Positions 30,130 to 39,300 of a DNA stretch of 40,655 bases are shown one piece after another; the stretch's first letter is position 1; each line of letters opens with the position of its first letter. The notes beneath the pieces are model-generated. The model did no database searches. It saw only the letters and a list, made by a program, of their open reading frames with translations, and was not told the origin of the DNA. Both the position numbers and the translations under genes were made by a program. This DNA is from a virus: positions 1 to 40,655 of IMG/VR virus record IMGVR_UViG_3300031839_000432; one strand, given 5' to 3'.

Positions 30130-32621
30130 CTGTAACCTCCGAATTTAGCCTGTAACTCAAGCAACTTTAACTCAGCTTGCTGCTCAAGTCTCTTCATGGC
30201 TATATCTAACTTGTCATCTGCTACGTCCTTCTGAACATCAATTCTTTGTTTCGATATTTCAGATTCAAGCAGCTTTTCTTGTTCTCGCTGAGCCTGTTTA
30301 GCATCAAATTGCTCTTGATCAGCAACTATCTCCTGTTCACGCAAATCAAGCTCTCTTTGCCTAATTTGGACTAGCGGGTCTTCTTCGTTGCCCTGACCAA
30401 CTGACATTAAGAAATCTTGAGTCAATTGAGCCATGATCGGCGCTGAAAAACTTTCAGTAATCATTTGAATTTGACTTGCAACTTGTTGCTGTTGCTCTGG
30501 TGGAACCTGTTGCATTTGCTGTTCCATCTGCTGCATTTGCTGTTGAATCTCGGGAGGCATTTGCTCCTTTGCCATTTGGGTAGACATAAACTGCAAGTGC
30601 TGCATGCTATGAGCAATAATCAACGACTGCATTTGTGGGTTAGTTTTAACCACATCCGTAAGAAATAAAGACCTATGCGTGTCGATATGCGCTTGGTGGT
30701 TTTGTGGCTCAAAAGCCTGCTGTGGCTGACCTATCATCAAACCGCTGTTTTCGATACCAGCATCAACGGGTGCAGGAACCGGAGGTGGTGGTGGTGGCTG
30801 CAAAAGGCTGTCGATGTCATCTACGCCAAGAGCTGCGTACATTCTACGATAAGCCTCGTACATGCCTTGAGGCCCATGGATTTCTGGATTTGACTGCACA
30901 AGCTGCATCAGCTCTTGCGCCATCGTAATTCGTTGAGACTGGCTAAATATGTTGGGATCAGAAACCGGGATAACATCAACGCGGCCATCAAAGTCTGTTT
31001 GTTTTACTTGCTGATCGCCATTTGGCGTCTGGTACGGATACATCGGCGGCAAGTATTCAGCAAACACTTTGGCTAAAAGCTGAAACTCGATTCGCTGCGA
31101 ATAATGCAATCGCTTGTGAATTGCGCTCATCACCTTGGTGCCGCGCTCTAACAAGGCAACCGTGGTACCAACCGGCATTGCTTGATTCATGTCGCCAACA
31201 TTGGTGTCGGCAATTGAAGCAAATCTCTTGCCGGATTCAACCAACATTCCAAGTAATTGCATCAAGACATTTGAAGGCTCTTTGACAGGAAGCGGAATTA
31301 AATTTTCTCGCAACGACCCACCGGTTGTGTCAATATCTCGAAACTCTCCGGGCTGAAGCGGCTCATCCTCATCACGAATTCTCATCCCTCTTGCTTTAAA
31401 GCCGGAGGGTAAATTTGCGATGGTCCCGGCATCTATTAGTTGCCGCAGAATGGACGTTGAAGCCTTGGAGAGACCTCCGATCATGTGACTCAAACCAAGG
31501 CCATAAAACCCCAGTCCGGGCAAAAACTTGTACTGAACAAAGTAGTTAATTTTTTGTTTTAGCGGGTCTTGCTCAGCATAATTTCGACGGATTGCCAAAA
31601 CCTGCTGACTTTGCTCGTCAATTGTGACGATATACGGGAGTTTTAATCCGGTTGGCTCTCCATCTGAGCCAACATCTTCATATCCGGGCAAATCCAAGAT
31701 GGTATGAACCTCGTAAACCGTTCTATCCCGGTTTTCCGAATAATTCGGTGCCATACCCTCAATTTCATCAATTTCTTCTTCAATTTCGCTTCGGTTAGAA
31801 ACGTAAGAGTCGCCTTTCAACTCAATATCCGCATAAAAACCGGTCAACTGCTGCTTGCGGATCTCGTTTTTGCTCATAGAGATCACATGAGTGACCCTTT
31901 CTGCCGACAAAATGTCAGAAGATTCGTAAGGGACCACGAGATCTTCAGGAGCAATAAACTTCGAGACAGCCCTGCTAAGTGCTTGGTCGTAATAAACCTT
32001 CTTGAAAGCAGATCCGGCGATAGGCAAGTAAAAAAGCAGCATATCTAGCTCTGGATCGTATTCTTTCATCACATTCATGATGTAAAAATTCATAAATCCA
32101 GAAACCCGCTGAGCCTGCATGTCTATTTCGGGGCTTCTTTTGCCGATAATTTCCGTTTTTACCGGTCCTTTGGCTGGGAGCAGCTCTTTGTATGCTTGAG
32201 CCTGAAATTGTGTAACCGACTCGGCTAAAATCGGGTGAATAACACCTGAAGATCCCTGAAATGGGGACGAACGCATTTCGTCAAACTTCATTCCCAAATA
32301 TTTTAAACCGTCAACGTAGGTTTTTTCCCACTCGGATCGAGACTGCTTGTCTGATTCGATTGACTGCAAAACATCATCAGCAAGCTTTCCAATGTCGGAC
32401 TTGTCGAGAAAATCAACTAGGTTTGAATCGAAAGGTATTTGCGGCGTTTCTGGAACCGCGTCAATTTCTTCATCGATTAAAATTTCTTCTTCATCGACCA
32501 ATATTTGAGCGGCATCTCTGATCATGTCTTCACGAGAAGGTTCTGGTGCGACTTCAACCTCTCGGGAAAGAGGAATTACGTCTGGGTCATCCTGAGTGCC
32601 TAAAAGTCTTTCAACTGCCAT
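30126..32621 (-). CDS. portal protein, P22-type, 831 aa
   Basis: The portal is the dodecameric ring through which DNA enters and leaves the capsid. The N-terminal 75 residues are an acidic extension. The core begins with LADDVLQSIESDKQSRSEWE, then YVDGLKYLGMKFD, the segment PFQGSSGVIHPILAESVTQF and RNYAEQDPLKQKINYFVQYK. A stem/crown region with helices around the Asn-Gln-Ala-Met-Pro-Val-Gly-Thr stretch follows. The last 200 residues are Gln-rich (QQQMQQMEQQMQQVPPEQQQ) and end in long Lys/Glu/Gln helices, like a barrel that reaches into the capsid. Length exceeds P22 gp1 (725). Directly downstream of the terminase gene, with its start sharing a base. Confidence 0.88.
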   Translation of the reverse strand: MAVERLLGTQDDPDVIPLSREVEVAPEPSREDMIRDAAQILVDEEEILIDEEIDAVPETPQIPFDSNLVDFLDKSDIGKLADDVLQSIESDKQSRSEWEKTYVDGLKYLGMKFDEMRSSPFQGSSGVIHPILAESVTQFQAQAYKELLPAKGPVKTEIIGKRSPEIDMQAQRVSGFMNFYIMNVMKEYDPELDMLLFYLPIAGSAFKKVYYDQALSRAVSKFIAPEDLVVPYESSDILSAERVTHVISMSKNEIRKQQLTGFYADIELKGDSYVSNRSEIEEEIDEIEGMAPNYSENRDRTVYEVHTILDLPGYEDVGSDGEPTGLKLPYIVTIDEQSQQVLAIRRNYAEQDPLKQKINYFVQYKFLPGLGFYGLGLSHMIGGLSKASTSILRQLIDAGTIANLPSGFKARGMRIRDEDEPLQPGEFRDIDTTGGSLRENLIPLPVKEPSNVLMQLLGMLVESGKRFASIADTNVGDMNQAMPVGTTVALLERGTKVMSAIHKRLHYSQRIEFQLLAKVFAEYLPPMYPYQTPNGDQQVKQTDFDGRVDVIPVSDPNIFSQSQRITMAQELMQLVQSNPEIHGPQGMYEAYRRMYAALGVDDIDSLLQPPPPPPVPAPVDAGIENSGLMIGQPQQAFEPQNHQAHIDTHRSLFLTDVVKTNPQMQSLIIAHSMQHLQFMSTQMAKEQMPPEIQQQMQQMEQQMQQVPPEQQQQVASQIQMITESFSAPIMAQLTQDFLMSVGQGNEEDPLVQIRQRELDLREQEIVADQEQFDAKQAQREQEKLLESEISKQRIDVQKDVADDKLDIAMKRLEQQAELKLLELQAKFGGYR

Positions 32622-34105
32622 TAGTAATACACCTTTCTGTCACGAGGCAGAAATCTAGCCTCGTCTTGATAATCATCTTCGAGCGTAACAAAACCGCCCT
32701 GCCTGAACCTCATTAGCGCCATTGTAGCAGAGTCGCAAAAGTCATCATGGTCGCCGTATGGGAAAGAAGCCATTTCCTCGATGACTTCCTCAGCAAACGT
32801 ATCTTCTGACGCCCAAACCATCGCCGATTCAAATAACGGCGCGACACTGTTCATTCTTGCAATCTTATCCTGCCCCCGAGATGGTGTATAGGCCGTCACG
32901 GGGATGCCCATTCTTCGCAATTCTTGGGTTAGGGGGGTGCCGGATGCCTTGGCCTCAATTAACACGCAATCAGGATCCCAATACTTGTACTCATCCATCG
33001 CAATCTTTTTAAGCTCCGGGAAATCGACACGGAACCGCTTAGCGTCTAATAATATTATGCACTCAGGACCATCGATTTCTGGTGTGAAAACTGCCCAAGT
33101 TGTAATGGCTGAATAGTCAGCGGTCTCTTTCTTCGAGAACGCCGTATCGTAGGACTGAATTACATAAGAATAGGCTGGCACATAATCCTTCTCCCAGATC
33201 TCCCACCACTCACGTTTAACGATTGAGCCTTCTTCAGCGGTTGGATTCTGCATCCACTGGGAATTCCACTTGCCAATTGGCAAAGAAGCTTTAACGCTCA
33301 ATAACTCTTCTTTCTTCCAGTATTCCGGCCACAAAGGTAATTCTGATTCTGGCATGATCGCTGGGAACTCGATCATCTCCCACTGATCAGCATGATCGTC
33401 ACCTTGCTTTTTAATAACCTTGCCAACCAAGTCTTTAGTTGACCATCGCGTCATAACGATTACGATGATGCCTCCCGGCTGTAAACGCTGACGAGGACCA
33501 GAGGTATACCACTCGTAAACCGAATCCATTGCGGTTGGAGAAAGGGCGTCTTGCTCAGAAACAGGGTCATCGATAATTAACAGGTCAGCACCGCGACCAG
33601 TAATCGCGCCACCAACGCCCGAATAAAAAGATTCGCCACCCTCATTGGTGGTCCACCTACCGGCTGATTTGTTATCTGATTGAAGCTTCAGCTTCGGGAA
33701 GACTTCTTGATAATCTTCTGAGTCAATGATGTTCCTGACTCTTCGACCGAACCGGACCGCAAGCTCGGCGGTGTGTGTGGTCTGAATAATTTTTAAGTCA
33801 CCGCGCCGACCCATCATCCATGCAGGAAAATAGGTGCTCGCAAATTCTGATTTAGTATGACGAGGTGGCAAACAAACGATCAACCGTTTTAGCTTGCCTT
33901 GAGCAATACGGTTAAACTTTTCACCTATTATTTTATGGTGCCTTCCTTCAACAAAATCAGGCCACATGTGCTTAACGAATTTTATAAAATCGTTTTGGCA
34001 GTCATCTTGCTTTTCAAGTTGATCGTATTTTTTCAAAAGCGCTATGGCTTCTGTTTTTTCGGCGTCCGATAAAATGTCAAAGTCTTTTAGCGCAAGCTCA
34101 GACAT
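32621..34105 (-). CDS. terL: terminase large subunit (packaging ATPase/nuclease)
   Basis: This 494-residue motor protein cuts and pumps DNA into the prohead. The N-terminal ATPase has a Walker A Pro80-Pro-Arg-His-Thr-Lys85-Ser-Glu87, an adenine-side FIKFVKHMW region, a Walker B Leu175-Leu-Ile-Ile-Asp-Asp180 and the coupling motif MTRWS near 218-222. The C-terminal RNase H-like nuclease shows Asp320 (QSYDTAFSK), Glu384 (LIEAKASG) and the acidic His453-Asp-Asp-Phe-Cys-Asp-Ser459. All key residues are present; the Gly of the usual PPRHGKSE loop is Thr here, as in some marine phages. No small terminase was found nearby. The endolysin gene overlaps its start by eight bases. Confidence 0.95.
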   Translation of the reverse strand: MSELALKDFDILSDAEKTEAIALLKKYDQLEKQDDCQNDFIKFVKHMWPDFVEGRHHKIIGEKFNRIAQGKLKRLIVCLPPRHTKSEFASTYFPAWMMGRRGDLKIIQTTHTAELAVRFGRRVRNIIDSEDYQEVFPKLKLQSDNKSAGRWTTNEGGESFYSGVGGAITGRGADLLIIDDPVSEQDALSPTAMDSVYEWYTSGPRQRLQPGGIIVIVMTRWSTKDLVGKVIKKQGDDHADQWEMIEFPAIMPESELPLWPEYWKKEELLSVKASLPIGKWNSQWMQNPTAEEGSIVKREWWEIWEKDYVPAYSYVIQSYDTAFSKKETADYSAITTWAVFTPEIDGPECIILLDAKRFRVDFPELKKIAMDEYKYWDPDCVLIEAKASGTPLTQELRRMGIPVTAYTPSRGQDKIARMNSVAPLFESAMVWASEDTFAEEVIEEMASFPYGDHDDFCDSATMALMRFRQGGFVTLEDDYQDEARFLPRDRKVYY

Positions 34106-34541
34106 GGCTCCAATCTTCGTTTGTGAATAAAAGTGATTCCGCCTCCCTTCTGCGGATCAAACCATCCAAAACTTTTCCACCAGCTTTGTTCCATCTCTGC
34201 ATTTCTGAAGGAACTTGATCAAACTGGCTATCGTTCAAGCGTTTTAGCATGGTCGAGGAACGAAGATTACTCGGACCGAGGTTGTATGTCCATGCGACCA
34301 GTGCATCAAATTCGTGTTGCTCAAGCGGCACTTTTACCGCTTCTTGAACATATCCTTCAAACTCTTCCAAATCTTCTTCAAGCATTCGGTCAGCATCTTC
34401 TTGAGTGCAAGCATCGCCTTCTTTAATACCTTGAGTGTGGCCATAACCAATCGTCCATACGTTTGCAGAACACTGATAAGCCTGAAGCTCACAGCCTTCA
34501 AATTTTTTAATTAATGATCGCCCTTCTTCGCTAGTCTTCAT
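34098..34541 (-). CDS. endolysin, GH24 lysozyme (T4/P22 type)
   Basis: This 147-residue muramidase cleaves the cell wall for release. The catalytic triad pattern Glu-x8-(Asp/Cys)-x5-Thr is present: Glu15 (KKFEG), Cys24 and Thr30 (VWTIGYGHT). The conserved WTYNLGPSNLRSSTMLKRLN and LIRRREAESLLF segments complete the fold. Cys instead of Asp at the second position is a known variant of this family. No signal or SAR segment is at the N-terminus, so it needs the holin of the upstream gene to reach the periplasm. It overlaps the terminase gene by eight bases at its 3' end. Confidence 0.93.
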   Translation of the reverse strand: MKTSEEGRSLIKKFEGCELQAYQCSANVWTIGYGHTQGIKEGDACTQEDADRMLEEDLEEFEGYVQEAVKVPLEQHEFDALVAWTYNLGPSNLRSSTMLKRLNDSQFDQVPSEMQRWNKAGGKVLDGLIRRREAESLLFTNEDWSHV

Positions 34542-35014
34542 TAGTCATGCTTATGTGATGCGCCGTAGTAGAAACTGATAATAGATGAGACGATACCGCC
34601 CAGATAACCGAGCACAAGGTTAACAATCCCGTCATCATTCATGGCAGGATCTTGTAGTGTGACTAGGGCAATGTATCCGCCAAAAAATAATACACACGCA
34701 ACCGCAATAAATTTAGGCGTCCAGTCTCCTTTAAAAGCAAGCCTAGCGTTTTGTATATCCTCCGCCTCGAGTGCGAATACATCCACGTCTAACTTCTTCA
34801 TCTGAACTTGGAAGTCGAGTTCAGCTTTTTTAATCTCTGCCAACTGCTCTGGGGTAGCCGCTTGTACTGCATTGGCAATACTTTTTTCATCAGGCTTGCA
34901 TCCTAGTACGCTGGCGATCGTCTGTGCCGCAGCACCACCCAAAGGCCCACCAAGGGCTTGACCAAGGGTAGGCGCTACCGCACCGATCAATCCTTTGATT
35001 GCGTCAAATTTCAT
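34541..35014 (-). CDS. holin, 3-TM GTA type, 157 aa
   Basis: An inner-membrane pore protein that times lysis. The N-terminal 40 residues are Gly/Ala-rich and moderately hydrophobic (GLIGAVAPTLGQALGGPLGG), an amphipathic or first membrane segment. Residues 45-90 are a charged helix. Two clear membrane helices lie at about 102-120 (FIAVACVLFFGGYIALVTL) and 130-152 (IVNLVLGYLGGIVSSIISFY). This fits the Holin_3TM family first defined in gene transfer agents. The C-terminus is short with His/Lys. It is directly upstream of the lysozyme gene, sharing one base. Confidence 0.85.
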   Translation of the reverse strand: MKFDAIKGLIGAVAPTLGQALGGPLGGAAAQTIASVLGCKPDEKSIANAVQAATPEQLAEIKKAELDFQVQMKKLDVDVFALEAEDIQNARLAFKGDWTPKFIAVACVLFFGGYIALVTLQDPAMNDDGIVNLVLGYLGGIVSSIISFYYGASHKHD

Positions 35015-35211
35015 TGTGTTATTACCAACCCAACAATAGCTATTAACGAAGTAATCATAACGGGGTAGATACCCCAGATCATACGCTCTAATTTATCAAA
35101 GCGTTGTGACCCGGAGTCTAACCGTTCCTTAATAGACTCATACCGCAAAGCGCATTCAGCCTCATGAATCTCAATCTTCTTTAACGCTTTACTAGCATGA
35201 GTCTCAGCCAT
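35011..35211 (-). CDS. small membrane protein, XhlA-like, 66 aa
   Basis: An N-terminal charged helix (residues 5-45) is followed by a single membrane helix at the C-terminus (about 46-64, WGIYPVMITSLIAIVGLVIT). The order charged helix then membrane anchor resembles haemolysin XhlA, which helps holins. It overlaps the holin gene by four bases. Probably part of the lysis group; it could also be an antiholin (inference). Confidence 0.7.
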   Translation of the reverse strand: MAETHASKALKKIEIHEAECALRYESIKERLDSGSQRFDKLERMIWGIYPVMITSLIAIVGLVITQ

Positions 35212-35471
35212 TAGTTCACCACTTCTGCTTCAGGTTCTTCAACCGCTTGAATTGAATCGCGCAGGGCGTTTTCACGAAAGCCTAATGCAACCTGTAAGTT
35301 AATGCTTTGCTGTTGAGCTGCTGCAATCTGATTCTGCAAATCACCAAGCTGCTTACGCAAATTAACCACTTCGACGTAGTGTATTTTGGAATCATTCCCA
35401 AGTTCATTTACGTCATACTCCTGATCGTCAATGGTCAGGATTACTGGTTGCTGTTCTTGTTGTTCGCTCAT
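35211..35471 (-). CDS. small coiled-coil protein, DUF6447-like, 86 aa
   Basis: It starts with ILTIDDQEYDVNELGNDSKI (a beta hairpin) and continues with a long Gln-rich coiled coil (VNLRKQLGDLQNQIAAAQQQ). I recall this layout as DUF6447 from phages; its function is unknown. No membrane segment. It is located between small membrane genes of the lysis group and shares one base with the next gene. The acidic C-terminus is Glu-Glu-Pro-Glu-Ala-Glu-Val-Val-Asn. The ATG has AGGAGG upstream. Confidence 0.65.
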   Translation of the reverse strand: MSEQQEQQPVILTIDDQEYDVNELGNDSKIHYVEVVNLRKQLGDLQNQIAAAQQQSINLQVALGFRENALRDSIQAVEEPEAEVVN

Positions 35472-35498
35472 AACTCCTCCTAGTTTTTAAATTAAGCG

Positions 35499-35906
35499 TT
35501 ACTTTATTGTGCCACTTTTTTCAAGCTCGTTCACCTTCGACTCAAGATAACCTAACCTAATCTCTTGAGCATGGTTAGTGCGGATCGCTTCCTGAACTTC
35601 TTGTGGTGGTGCCCAGTTGTTACGGAAGCTAGTGTTTAGATCAACCACCTTCTGCAACGCATCGATCTGACTGTTTTGAAGCAAATCATCGGGCAGCGCA
35701 CCCAACTCCCCACGCGGCCATTTGATGCGAAACTCGCTGTTCATCTGTATATCGACTTCAAGAATGGTTAGCTGTCGCTCTAACACCGATATACGGTTAG
35801 TCACTTCTGTGTAACCAATCACCGCGATGGCAACCCCTGCGATGATGGCGATCAAGTTGCGTAACGGTATCTCGATCTTGGTCTCGTCCGATATTTGAGC
35901 GGCCAC
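35499..35906 (-). CDS. membrane-anchored coiled-coil protein, 135 aa
   Basis: The start is the GTG at 35906 and shares a base with the stop of the upstream membrane gene (TAGTG). A membrane helix lies at about 16-34 (RNLIAIIAGVAIAVIGYT), then a coiled coil of Arg/Glu/Leu (RISVLERQLTILEVDI) and a longer helical, Asn/Gln-rich tail. One N-terminal anchor with a coiled-coil outside domain is the arrangement of inner-membrane spanins, but the family is not recognised and no lipoprotein partner is seen. It may otherwise be a lysis or superinfection factor. Confidence 0.6.
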   Translation of the reverse strand: MAAQISDETKIEIPLRNLIAIIAGVAIAVIGYTEVTNRISVLERQLTILEVDIQMNSEFRIKWPRGELGALPDDLLQNSQIDALQKVVDLNTSFRNNWAPPQEVQEAIRTNHAQEIRLGYLESKVNELEKSGTIK

Positions 35907-36059
35907 TACTTGTTCCTGTTATTCCACAGCTCAAACAGTGTTCGGATCTTCTCCTTAATCTGCTCGATATCAGCGTGCATCTTGGCGAGCACGATAACCA
36001 AAGTTACGAATCCCAAGGCGATAGGCCATATAGCCCCAATAGCGTCTAGCACATCCATA
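35906..36059 (-). pseudogene. small membrane protein with a one-base frameshift (about 50 aa)
   Basis: From the ATG at 36059 the frame reads MDVLDAIGAIWPIALGFVT and then runs into an early stop. In the +1 frame the sequence goes on as VIVLAKMHADIEQIKEKIRT, then LFELWNNRNK and a TAG that shares a base with the next gene's GTG. The two parts together form one membrane helix plus an amphipathic helix, a layout common in phage lysis-region proteins. The break is at the four A residues 36000-36003 (T run in the message); three would restore one frame. It could be a sequence or assembly error, a recent mutation, or programmed slippage at UUUUG. Confidence 0.6.
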
Positions 36060-36080
36060 ACTTTGGTTGCTCACTACCGT

Positions 36081-36326
36081 CTAAGAAGCGGTGTAGCCAT
36101 TACCTGCGCTGATAGCTGCATTGACTGCGGTCATGTCTTCATCGCCCCAGTCATCTTTAGCAACCATAAGCTCAAGGTGCTCAGTGTTGCGGTCAACACA
36201 GTCTTGACGGTCTGCGGCATCATCATCAGCCATTTGTTCGCCAGCGATAATCGCGTTGATTAGGTCTACACTGTGGCCCATAGCCGTGTAGTCCTGTGCT
36301 AGTTGTTCGGTAGTACGGTCTTCCAT
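36081..36326 (-). CDS. small acidic protein downstream of the tail fibre, 81 aa
   Basis: The sequence MEDRTTEQLAQDYTAMGHSV, then INAIIAGEQMADDDAADRQD and LELMVAKDDWGDEDMTAVNA is a form I recall right behind tail fibre genes of marine phages. It is acidic and helical with few hydrophobic residues and no catalytic motif. It starts 13 bases after the fibre stop with AGGAGATAAACA upstream. Possible roles are a fibre assembly chaperone or a small adhesion accessory. Position is the only support. Confidence 0.7.
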   Translation of the reverse strand: MEDRTTEQLAQDYTAMGHSVDLINAIIAGEQMADDDAADRQDCVDRNTEHLELMVAKDDWGDEDMTAVNAAISAGNGYTAS

Positions 36327-36339
36327 TGTTTATCTCCTG

Positions 36340-39300
36340 TCAGGATTCTAGTGCCTCAATACGGGCGGTTAGTGCTGCGTTTTGTGCAGATAGTTCTTGG
36401 ATGGCTTTGACAAGAACGGGAATCAAGGCAGCTTCCGCTACTTCTTGTGAACCATCATCTCTTTCGTCCCAAAGTTTAAAGCCGTCTTTAATACTGTCAT
36501 CTGCATCTATAGCTGCTTTAACTTCTTGGGCTATAAAGCCGTGTTGAGTTTGCGAGCTTTTAAAGGCTTCGGTTGAGCCTTCTTCGTAAGCCCTAAAAGA
36601 TTCAGGCAATTCGCCTTTGTTTTTGTAGTTAAAGGTTCTGGGACGCAATGCGTTAATTAATGACAAGCCAGCTTCAGAATCTACAATGTCTTTCTTGTAA
36701 CGTTCATCAGATACAGTTGCCCATGTTACATTACCGTGTGCAGCTCTGATGTCGTCAGTGCCTGAGCCAAGAGTTGTATATCCTGCCGCTCCTGCAACAT
36801 TATATCCTAAGACCATTGCTCCATCTGCATCAGCCGCAGTAGCTCTTGAGTATGCACCTACTATTACGTTTCTTAAGCCTGTAGTATTTAGGACGTTATA
36901 ATTAGCCGCGGCAAAACCCAGAAACGTGTTGCTGTGACCTGTAGTAGTGTCGCCACCTGCATGTTGCCCCACCATTGTGTTGCTGTGGCCTGTAGTGTTA
37001 TCTTCACCAGCAAGACCACCAATGAGGGTGTTGTTAACGCCTGTGGTTACTCGTTTTCCTGCTTGGTCTCCTACTGCTGTATTGTAAGCATTTGTAGCTG
37101 ACGTAAAGTTTTGAGTGCTAAGAGCCTCATTACCTATTGCAACAGAGGCACTTCCTTGTGTGTCCGTTGTTAGCGCTGCATAACCTAACGCTACGTTGTG
37201 GGTTCCTGTAGTAAGTGCATCCGCTGCTAGACCACCAATGATGGTATTTTGAACGCCTGTGGTTATATCATTACCTGCGGAGTACCCAACTGCTACATTG
37301 TACGTATCAGTGGCTGAGGTGAAGTTCTGCGCGGATAAGGTGGCAGTACCAATTGCTACACTTCTGCTTCCTAAAGTATCTGAAGCTAAAGCACTAACTC
37401 CTACAGCGACATTGTAATCAGCATCAGTTAAAGCATCTCCCGCAACCCCACCTATGAGCGTATTTTGAATGCCGGTAGTGACTGATAACCCAGCACTAGT
37501 ACCTACGGCAGTGTTATAACTTCCCGTAGTATGCTCAAACAAAGCGCGATACCCGATTCCAACACTACTTGTCCCAGTGGTATTATCGTAAAGCGCCTGA
37601 TAACCTATTGCTATGTTGTTACTAGCGGTAGTGTTTGCCCTTAGAGCGTTTTGACCTAATGCGGTATTGCCAGCACCTGTTGTGTTTGAGCCTAAAGCAC
37701 TTAAACCAACGGCTGTATTGTTAGCTGCTGTTGTGTTGGCGGCTAAGGAACTATCGCCTAAAGCTGTGTTGTATGAGCCTGTAGTATTAGATGCTAAAGC
37801 GCCTTGCCCGAAGGCAACATTCTGTGCGCCTGTGGTAATAGCGCCGCCTGCATTTACGCCTACTAAACTATTGTAAGAGCCAGTAGTAATCGCATCACCA
37901 GCAAGACCACCGATGAGGGTGTTTTGAACGCCTGTGGTTACATACCTACCTGCTTGCGATCCTACTGCTGTGTTGTAGGCATTAGCCGAACTGCTTTGAT
38001 TTTGATTTTGCAATGCCCCCCAACCGACTGCAACGGACTGCTCGCCTTTTGTCTCAGTGCTAAGAGCTAAGTAACCGACTGCTACGTTTGCGGAGGCGGT
38101 GTTAACGGCATCACCTGCAAGACCACCGATGATTGTATTTTGAACGCCTGTGGTTACTGCTTCACCAGCAGCATGTCCCACTGCAACATTGTAGGTTTCA
38201 ACGGCGCTAGTGTTGGCCTGAAAGCGCAACGCAGAAAAACCAACGGCAACGCTTCTACTGCCTAAAGTGTCCGTGGTTAAAGCTTGGTATCCGACTGCAA
38301 CATTGGCATCAGCATCAGTAAGCGCATCCCCTGCAAGACCACCGATGAGCGTATTTTGAACGCCGGTGGTGACTGCGGCTCCTGCGGCGTGACCAACTGC
38401 CACATTGTAAGTATCAGTCGCCGAAGTAAAGTTTTGAACATTAAGAGCAGAATCACCTATTGCAACGCTCTTGCTTCCCAAAGTATCGCTAGTTAAGGCT
38501 GCTCTCCCAATAGCTACGTTATTGTCAGCATCTGTAAGAGCATCACCAGCTAGACCGCCTATGAGCGTATTGTGAATGCCTGTGGTGACTGATGTGCCTG
38601 CTTGTGAGCCAACAGCCGTATTGTAAGCATCAGTAGCTGACGTGAAGTTTTGACTACGTAGAGCAAAATCACCAAGAGCTACGCTATGGCTTCCTTGTGT
38701 ATCAGAACTTAACGAACCATTACCTACAGCTACATTCTGATTGCCCACAGTAAGAGCATCACCTGAAACTGACCCTATGAGAGTATTTTTAATGCCCGTG
38801 GTTACTGATAGCCCTGCATGATAACCCACGGCAGTATGGTTAGTACCTGTGGTGTTTGCGGTTAAAGCACCTGTACCAACTGCTGTATTATTACTTGCAG
38901 TATTTGCAAATAAAGCACCTTTTCCAAGTGCTGTATTATCAGCACCTGTAATGTTTGATGACAAAGCTGCATAACCTAAAGCAGTATTTTGAGATGCTGT
39001 AGTGTTAGCATCAAGGGCTAAAGAACCTACTGCTACATTATATTGACCTGTGGTGTTTACATTTAAAGCTGACCTACCAACTGCTGTGTTGTAAGATGCT
39101 GTGGTGTTAAATGCTAAAGCCCTATTACCTATCGCCACATTATTAGAACCTGTAGTATTATCAAATAGTGCATGATAGCCTACAGCATCATTATCTACAC
39201 CTGTGGTGTTGTTACCTAAAGCTCCACCACCAAAAGCGTTATTTTCGTCCCCTGTTGTGTTGTCTGCTAAAGCTTGATAACCAACTGCTGTGTTGTTAGA

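Noticed and set aside
31704-32048. Plus-strand frame of 114 codons opposite the portal gene
   Set aside because: It is fully nested in the portal gene, has no ribosome site and no recognisable protein character.
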